DNA of 37,609 nucleotides from Actinomycetota bacterium (GTDB lineage Bacteria; Actinomycetota; Actinomycetes; Actinomycetales; Kineosporiaceae). The translations under genes and the position numbers were made by a program. The stretch covers positions 1 to 37,609 of the forward strand of contig JAUPKJ010000083.1 of NCBI GenBank assembly GCA_030837505.1, in the 5' to 3' direction. Below, one piece after another: positions 33,008 to 37,609 of the stretch. The notes beneath the pieces are model-generated. The model was not told the DNA's origin and ran no database searches. It saw only the letters and a program-made list of their open reading frames with translations. Position 1 is the first letter of the stretch, and every line of letters starts with the position of its first letter.

Positions 33008-34519
33008 ATGACCAGCACACCACGGCCGCCGGGCCCCGGGCGGGGCCCCTCACCGGCGAGCGAGCCCCCGGCCGGGCCGGAGCCCGGTCCCCGGGGCGCT
33101 CCCGGTGCCGCGCAACCCGACACGTCCACGGACGTCCCGTCGGCGGGCCCCGGGTCCGCCGGGACCTCCGGCCCCTCCGGCGCCGGGGGCGGGCAGAAGG
33201 CCAACGGCGACCAGGACGTGGAGGCGTTCTTCCGTCGGATCGAGGGCCTGGGCATCGTCCGGCAGGACGAGAACCGGTGGATCGGCGGGGTGTGTGCCGG
33301 GATCTCCCGGCGGTTCGGAATCGACCCGATCCTCATCAGGGGCCTGCTCGTGGCCCTGGCCGTCGTCGGCGGGTTCGGTCTGGGCCTGTACGGCATCGCC
33401 TGGGCCCTGCTGCCGCAGACGAACGGCGTGATCCATGCCAGGGAGGCGACCCGGGGCAGGGTGTCCTCCGGCCTGGTCGGAGCCGTCTTCTGCGTCCTGC
33501 TCGACATCGGTTCTCTCACGGGCCGCAGCATGGGCTACGGGGGGACCTTCTGGTTCGCCCCCGGTGGGCTGCTGATCCTGATTCTGATCGCCCTGGGGCT
33601 GTGGTGGATGGCCGATTCGGGTCGGCTCGACTACAAGCCGTCCGTTCCCGACCCGGCCGGTGCTGCGGGCCGGAGCGGCCAGGGTGCCGCTGCGGGGACG
33701 CCCTACTTCGCGCCCCCCGGGGCGGGGGGCGCGGCCGGCGCGACGTCTCCCCCCGGGACGGACCGCGACGACCCCGTCCCGGGCGCCCCGGCACCCGGGT
33801 GGGGGAGCACCCGGGCGTGGCGACGCGACAGCAGCGCGCCCCTGCATTCCCTGACCAGCGCTGTCCTGGGGGTCGCGCTCCTGGCGGGCGGCGGGGTGCT
33901 CCTGTGGGACAGGGTGGTCCAGGAGGTCACGGGCAGTCCCGGCATCGTCGCGCTGGCCGTGGCCCTGGCCGTGGTGTCCTGCGGCGTGGTCCTGGCCGGT
34001 GCCCTGGGGCGCCGCGGTGGGGCGCTGGCCCCCGTCACGATCCTGCTGATGATCGCTTCCCTGTCCACGGCGGTCTCCTCCACCGCAGGACACGACGTCG
34101 TGTGGAGGCCCGCCCGGCCCTGGCAGAGCACCGATCAATACACGCTGGGGATCGGTGAGGCGGTTCTGGACCTGACGGCTCCCGGGATCCTGCCGGGTGA
34201 GGGGAAGGAGCCCTTCCGGGTCAGCGCCGATGTGGGGGCGGGTCGGATGAAGGTCCTCGTCCCAGGATCGGTCTCGACCGAGGTGCGGTCAGCGGTCGGT
34301 CTGGGCGCCATTGAGGAGCACTCCCCCACCCCCGCTGACGTCGCACAACGCGACGAATGGCCACCAGACGGCGCGAGACACACCGATTACGAGGGTTTCG
34401 GACTCAGCCACCGGACCTTCTTCGGGGGCTCCGAGGACCCTCAGGTGATCGTCTCAGCGAATCTCGGAGTGGGAACCATCGAGATCATCCCTGTGGAGGC
34501 GGTGAACAGCCATGAGTGA
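33008..34519 (+). CDS. PspC-domain membrane protein with LiaF-like C-terminus
   Basis: 503 residues. A Pro/Gly-rich cytoplasmic tail (1-70) is followed by a PspC domain (about 85-137, NRWIGGVCAGISRRFGIDPILIRGLLV) and further helices at about 153-170, 182-201, 283-301, 314-332 and 340-356. A C-terminal extracytoplasmic beta-rich domain (about 375-500, GEAVLDLTAPG, RVSADVGAGRMKVLVPGSVSTEV and VSANLGVGTIEIIPVEAV) has the repeated pattern of LiaF-type cell-wall-stress proteins. LiaF proteins restrain their partner kinase in Firmicutes. Here the gene is divergent from a PspC kinase 143 bp away. The ATG has only a weak GAGAG upstream. It overlaps the next gene by 8 bp. Confidence 0.85.
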   Translation: MTSTPRPPGPGRGPSPASEPPAGPEPGPRGAPGAAQPDTSTDVPSAGPGSAGTSGPSGAGGGQKANGDQDVEAFFRRIEGLGIVRQDENRWIGGVCAGISRRFGIDPILIRGLLVALAVVGGFGLGLYGIAWALLPQTNGVIHAREATRGRVSSGLVGAVFCVLLDIGSLTGRSMGYGGTFWFAPGGLLILILIALGLWWMADSGRLDYKPSVPDPAGAAGRSGQGAAAGTPYFAPPGAGGAAGATSPPGTDRDDPVPGAPAPGWGSTRAWRRDSSAPLHSLTSAVLGVALLAGGGVLLWDRVVQEVTGSPGIVALAVALAVVSCGVVLAGALGRRGGALAPVTILLMIASLSTAVSSTAGHDVVWRPARPWQSTDQYTLGIGEAVLDLTAPGILPGEGKEPFRVSADVGAGRMKVLVPGSVSTEVRSAVGLGAIEEHSPTPADVAQRDEWPPDGARHTDYEGFGLSHRTFFGGSEDPQVIVSANLGVGTIEIIPVEAVNSHE

Positions 34520-34808
34520 ACAGCCGAGCGCTGTCGAGTGGGAGCCTCGACCCACGGAACCGCTCCACGTCCCCGAGCCTCCGCGGCGACGGTCCGGTCG
34601 GCCCCCGCGGCTGCGAACCGTCCTGCTCGGATTGGTCGGTCTCGGCGTGGCGGTCTCGATCCTGATGAGCGAGTTCACGGACGTCGACGTCGACACGCAG
34701 CTCGTCGTCCTCACCGCCCTGATCGGTTCGGGGGCCGTGCTGCTCCTGTGCGGGATCGGCGCGGCCGTCCGGGAGGCCCGGGCGGCCGTGGGCAGGCCCA
34801 ACCCCTGA
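34512..34808 (+). CDS. Small two-helix membrane protein
   Basis: 98 residues. A proline- and arginine-rich N-terminus (1-34) is followed by helices at about 35-52 (LRTVLLGLVGLGVAVSI) and 65-86 (LVVLTALIGSGAVLLLCGIGAA), separated by an acidic turn (TDVDVDTQ). I recognise no named family. It starts eight bases inside the PspC/LiaF-like gene (ATGAGTGA), so it is translationally coupled and probably works with it in envelope sensing. The tandem repeats downstream begin on the last base of its stop codon. Confidence 0.8.
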   Translation: MSEQPSAVEWEPRPTEPLHVPEPPRRRSGRPPRLRTVLLGLVGLGVAVSILMSEFTDVDVDTQLVVLTALIGSGAVLLLCGIGAAVREARAAVGRPNP

Positions 34809-34886
34809 CCGGGCACACGAGAACCGGGCACAGAAGACCGGGCACAGAAGACCGGGCGCCCGAGAACCGGGCACACGAGAACCGGG
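34808..34886. repeat. 14-15-bp tandem repeats starting at a stop codon
   Basis: Units accgggcacacgaga, accgggcacagaag (twice), accgggcgcccgaga, accgggcacacgaga and a partial run from 34808, the last base of the TGA of the small membrane protein. They end inside the terminator arm. Confidence 0.9.
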
Positions 34887-34920
34887 AGGGCCCCGCGGCC
34901 ATGGTCGCGGGGCCCTCCCG
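34883..34920. terminator. Bidirectional terminator between the small membrane gene and the GDPD gene
   Basis: Arms 34883-34897 and 34906-34920 pair perfectly over 15 bp around the 8-nt loop gccatggt. It lies between two convergent genes. No T-tract. Confidence 0.85.
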
Positions 34921-34939
34921 ACGTCGTACCGCGCTGCCC

Positions 34940-36067
34940 TCAGTTCCTGCGCGCGGCGCCGTCCCTGGCCAGGGCCCCGAGGTCGGGGTGGTCGGTGAAG
35001 AAGCCGTCGATCCCGGCCCGCAGGAACACCTGCAGCTCCTCCAGCATCCGCCCGTAGTCCTTCGGGTCGTCCCCCACCCGCAACCGCGCGGGCAGGAAGG
35101 TGTTCTCGGCCCGGAAGGTCCAGGGGTGCACGAGCAGCCCGGCCTCATGGGCGTCCTCCACCAGGTCGGTGGCCGGTCCCAGCGACCCGTCCGACCGGCA
35201 CGGCACGACATGTCCCTTCTCCGGTCCCACCCCCTGGGCGTACTGGGCGATCCCCCGCAATCCCCTGGGCGTCAGAAGGTCCGCGTACGTGGGGCCCTTG
35301 CCGGCCGCCACGGTGTCGTAGGGTGCGCCGTCGGCATTGATCAGCTGGACGAGCGGGAACCGTGCGCCAGCCCCGCGCAGCGCCCGGAGGTTCGACACCT
35401 CGAAGGACTGCACGTACACCGGGGCCTGCGCCCGGTTCAGACCGTGGAGCCCCAGCGCCCTCAGCAGCCGCTCCTCCAGGGCCAGCCCCAGGGACCGGAA
35501 GTACGTGGGGTGCTTGGTCTCCGGGTACACCCCGATCTCGCGGCCCAGTTCCGCAGAGAGCCGCTTCCTCAGCTGCAGCACCTCCTGCAGGGTCGGCACG
35601 GGCCAGCGCCCGTCCAGGAGGGTGTTGCGCTGGCGGATCTGTCCCAGGCGCTCCTTGGCCCGCAGGGTCCGCAGCTCCGCGAGGGTGAAGTCGTGGGTGA
35701 ACCAGTCCGTGACCGACACGCCGTCGAGGGTGACGGTGCGGCGGCGGGAGGCGAACTCCGGTCGGTCCGCGACGTCCGTCGTCCCGCCGATCGCGGGCTC
35801 GTGGCGGCAGACCAGGACGCCGTCGGCGGTGCACACGAGGTCGGGTTCCAGGTAGTCCGCGCCCAGGCGGGCCGCCAACTCGTAGGCGGCCAGGGTGTGC
35901 TCGGGCCGGAGGGCGCTGGCTCCCCGGTGCGCGACGACCGTGACCCGTTCGCTCGGCCGACGGCGGGGGTTCTGCCCGGAGGGGGCCACGGCCGGGAAGG
36001 CACCGAGGAAGGCCGGGGCGGGAGCCGCCGTGGCCAGGCAAGCCAGAACGGTCCGACGGGTACTCAT
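34940..36067 (-). CDS. glpQ: Secreted glycerophosphodiester phosphodiesterase
   Basis: 375 residues. It hydrolyses glycerophosphodiesters to glycerol-3-phosphate and alcohol outside the membrane. The N-terminus MSTRRTVLACLATAAPAPAF with a twin Arg resembles a Tat signal. The TIM-barrel GDPD domain (about 42-365) starts HRGASALRPEHT, with His47 as catalytic base/acid. The metal pair is Glu74/Asp76 (EPDLVCTADG) and the second catalytic His is His89 (CRHEP). The late parts TKHPTYF, VQSFE, HPWTFRAENTFLP and GIDGFFTDHPD fit the GlpQ branch, which is usually 330-380 residues. The ATG has GGAGGAAG upstream. The symbol is by similarity to GlpQ only. Confidence 0.92.
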   Translation of the reverse strand: MSTRRTVLACLATAAPAPAFLGAFPAVAPSGQNPRRRPSERVTVVAHRGASALRPEHTLAAYELAARLGADYLEPDLVCTADGVLVCRHEPAIGGTTDVADRPEFASRRRTVTLDGVSVTDWFTHDFTLAELRTLRAKERLGQIRQRNTLLDGRWPVPTLQEVLQLRKRLSAELGREIGVYPETKHPTYFRSLGLALEERLLRALGLHGLNRAQAPVYVQSFEVSNLRALRGAGARFPLVQLINADGAPYDTVAAGKGPTYADLLTPRGLRGIAQYAQGVGPEKGHVVPCRSDGSLGPATDLVEDAHEAGLLVHPWTFRAENTFLPARLRVGDDPKDYGRMLEELQVFLRAGIDGFFTDHPDLGALARDGAARRN

Positions 36068-36152
36068 CGTCTTCCTCCCAGGGGTCCGGCGACCGACGTT
36101 CCGGTCGGGGTCAAGACCACTTCACCCCTGCAGCGTGCCCTCCGGACGACGT

Positions 36153-36797
36153 TCAGGGGATCGACGCACGGCCACCGGGTGAAGCCCCGGGAACGGACAA
36201 CACGACCGAGTCCGCCACGATCCGGCGGATCCGGAACTTCACCTCCGCGGGCGTCCCGGCCGCGTCCACCGCGTGGAAACGCGCGGCCTCCGGCAGAGCC
36301 CGGTAGGCGGCGTCCAGGGCACTGAGGTGTTCCAGGGTCTCGGTGTCGGTCCCCCGGGTCCGGATCCTCTCCAGGGCGCACTGGGGGGGCACGGCCAGGA
36401 ACAGGACCAGGTCCGGTTCTGGGAACACCCCGTACACCAGCCGGGTCAGTCGCTCCCCGCCGTGGCCCCGCGCCCGCAGGACCGCCAGCTGGCAGTGGGT
36501 GTAGCGGTCCATGACGGCGACCCGCCGGCTCAGCCGCGTGCGCGTCAGGGACCGCAGGAGGGCCAACCAGCGCACGCCCCACTCCATCGCCGAGACCCCC
36601 CGCCCCCCCAGGAGGGCCGCGGCGTCCGGACGCCGCAGACGCCGGGCGAGACGCCCGAGGCGGACCCGTCCCCCCGGATTCTTGACATGCACGGCCGGGA
36701 CTCCCAGACCGTTCAGCCAGACGGCCAGCCAGTCGGCCTGGGTGCTCTTGCCCGAACCGTCGATACCCACGAGCGCGATGATCCTGCGGCGCACCAT
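36153..36797 (-). CDS. Thymidylate-kinase-like P-loop protein
   Basis: 214 residues. The Walker A motif GIDGSGKST is at 11-19, followed by ADWLAVWLNGLGVPAVHVKNPGG. The DRY of MDRYTHCQLAVLRARG is the dTMP-kinase DRx motif. EPDLVLFLAVPPQCALERIRTRG matches the strand-and-arginine segment of the family. Thymidylate kinase would convert dTMP to dTDP. The substrate-binding arginine segment and size vary from true Tmk, so a related (deoxy)nucleoside or sugar-linked kinase is possible. TAGCGT lies 6 nt before the ATG, suggesting a leaderless mRNA. The GTG at 36794 is an alternative start. It precedes the GDPD gene on the same strand with an 85-nt gap. Confidence 0.75.
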   Translation of the reverse strand: MVRRRIIALVGIDGSGKSTQADWLAVWLNGLGVPAVHVKNPGGRVRLGRLARRLRRPDAAALLGGRGVSAMEWGVRWLALLRSLTRTRLSRRVAVMDRYTHCQLAVLRARGHGGERLTRLVYGVFPEPDLVLFLAVPPQCALERIRTRGTDTETLEHLSALDAAYRALPEAARFHAVDAAGTPAEVKFRIRRIVADSVVLSVPGASPGGRASIP

Positions 36798-37085
36798 GGT
36801 GCGACGCTAGTCGCAGTCGGCGTCTTCCGGTACTCACCGGCGGGGTGGCCCGGCCGATACCGGTCGCACCGACACCACCGGAGCGCGCGGGCAATGCCCG
36901 CGAACGCACGAGGCGGAGATCCTGCGAACGACCGAGTATCCGCTGTGGGGGGGGGCAAGGACTCCAACAGGCATCCACTCTCCAGGCGTTACGACATGAC
37001 GACACTGTGTGAATTCATCTCGGTGTTCCACGCCGAGACACCGTCAAGCCCTCGTGTCACGACGCCCTCATGCCAAGGAGATCCC
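36798..37085. other. Divergent control region of the kinase-like gene and the lectin gene
   Basis: Contains a TAGCGT -10 box for the minus gene (36809-36804), a perfect palindrome CGCGGGCA-A-TGCCCGCG (36886-36902), a run of nine G near 36946, and a TCTCGG/CCGAGA hairpin about 50 nt before the lectin start. No gene seen and no clear lectin promoter. Confidence 0.45.
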
Positions 37086-37484
37086 ATGACAGGACCACGA
37101 AGGTCTCGCCTGCGCAGGCTGTGCCTGCCCCTCGCCGGGGCCGCCGCCCTCGTGGGGGTCGCCGGAATCAGCGCCCCCGGCGCCCAGGCCAAGATCACCC
37201 CCCAGAGCTACACCTACTTCGACCTCAAGGCCGTCCACAGCGGCAAGTGCCTCGATGTGGGGGGCGTGAGCACCGCAGACGGCGCCAACATCGTGCAGTA
37301 CGCCTGTTGGGCAGGTCCCAACCAGCAGTGGCGGTTCGTCCCCGCCGCCGCGGGCTACTACACCGTGCGGGCCGCCCACAGCGGGAAGTGCCTGGAGGTG
37401 GGCGGCTGGAACACCGCTGACGGCGCCAACGTCAACCAGTGGAGCTGCCACGGCGGCGCCAACCAGCAGTGGGACATCGTCTGA
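37086..37484 (+). CDS. Small secreted ricin-type lectin with two repeats
   Basis: 132 residues. A signal peptide (1-36, basic start, hydrophobic core LCLPLAGAAALVGVAGI, cleavage after AQA) precedes two ricin-B repeats of about 45 residues. Each has HSGKCL(D/E)VGG, a TADGAN segment and the closing QxW (NQQWRFV, NQQWDIV). A complete beta-trefoil needs three such lobes. The third is absent and no remnant follows the stop, so the protein may pair with itself or another partner. It probably binds galactose-type or other sugars outside the cell. A perfect AAGGAGA site precedes the ATG. Confidence 0.88.
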   Translation: MTGPRRSRLRRLCLPLAGAAALVGVAGISAPGAQAKITPQSYTYFDLKAVHSGKCLDVGGVSTADGANIVQYACWAGPNQQWRFVPAAAGYYTVRAAHSGKCLEVGGWNTADGANVNQWSCHGGANQQWDIV

Positions 37485-37515
37485 CCCCTCGCGGGCACGG
37501 GCCGGCCGGGGGCCG

Positions 37516-37540
37516 GTCCGCCCGGAGCGGCCCGGCGGAC
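37516..37540. terminator. Possible terminator after the lectin gene
   Basis: GTCCGCC (37516-37522) and GGCGGAC (37534-37540) form a 7-bp stem with an 11-nt loop, 31 nt past the lectin stop and before a convergent gene end. Confidence 0.4.
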
Positions 37541-37570
37541 GTTCCCGGGACGACCGACCCCGGCGAGCGC

Positions 37571-37609
37571 TCACCGCAGCCGGTCGTACGCCTCCAGGGC
37601 CAGACGCGC
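37571..37609 (-). CDS. 3' end of a gene entering from the right edge (partial)
   Basis: The minus strand from the window edge reads ARLALEAYDRLR and then TGA at 37573-37571, with no other stop in the 13 codons. The composition is that of a helical protein end, such as a glycosyltransferase, but the piece is too short to assign. The frame also has the G/C-ending codons expected here. Confidence 0.5.
   Translation of the reverse strand, partial: ARLALEAYDRLR

Overview
The window is GC-rich throughout (my impression is above 70% G+C). Gene order and content are those of an actinobacterium, probably in or near the Micrococcales. The markers are a PknG-GlnH-GlnX module, DUF3017 behind purH, DUF6350 near sucCD, a PspC-type sensor kinase and PcrA. 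I see no rRNA, tRNA, CRISPR, integrase or transposase, so this looks like ordinary chromosome. Its unusual features are regulatory sites and many short tandem duplications.

Layout. Positions 1-3465: the 3' end of a possible acetyltransferase, 25-bp repeats and a hairpin, a C_GCAxxG redox protein (-), manA (+) and xth (-). Positions 3618-11090: an M20 amidohydrolase (+) faces the glyA-folD operon (-) across a strong shared hairpin. glyA-folD is headed by a ZTP (pfl) riboswitch. A membrane polysaccharide deacetylase (-) lies upstream, then purU (+) and icd (-). Positions 11091-18769: a five-gene minus-strand signalling module, in transcription order a GlnX-like membrane protein, a GlnH-like lipoprotein, PknG, a zinc-ribbon PP2C phosphatase and a zinc-ribbon FHA protein. 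Positions 19014-25325: DUF3017, purH, purN, DUF6350, sucD and sucC, all minus. Positions 25639-27707: a membrane-anchored CBM2-like protein and a secreted GH6 cellulase. Positions 27876-34808: pcrA, a PspC-domain histidine kinase with a LuxR-type regulator, and divergently a PspC/LiaF-like membrane protein with a small two-helix protein. Positions 34940-37609: a glycerophosphodiester phosphodiesterase, a thymidylate-kinase-like P-loop protein, a two-lobed ricin-type lectin and the last codons of another gene.

How it fits together. glyA, folD, purU, purN and purH all handle one-carbon units or 10-formyl-THF. A ZTP riboswitch senses failure of the PurH formyl-transfer step, so purine and folate supply are linked here. 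PknG modules are known to control 2-oxoglutarate and glutamate metabolism, and icd and sucCD flank this one. The PspC/LiaF kinase group is a probable envelope-stress sensor.

Main oddities: (i) the riboswitch followed by a possible 16-codon ORF; (ii) a probable leaderless 18-codon ORF overlapping the FHA start by GTGA; (iii) several genes with a TAnnnT box 6-8 nt before the start codon and no Shine-Dalgarno sequence, suggesting leaderless mRNAs; (iv) short tandem duplications at or just after the stop codons of several genes; (v) a perfect 22-bp-stem hairpin at 30513-30561; (vi) a CBM2-like domain on a membrane anchor beside a GH6 enzyme that has no binding module.
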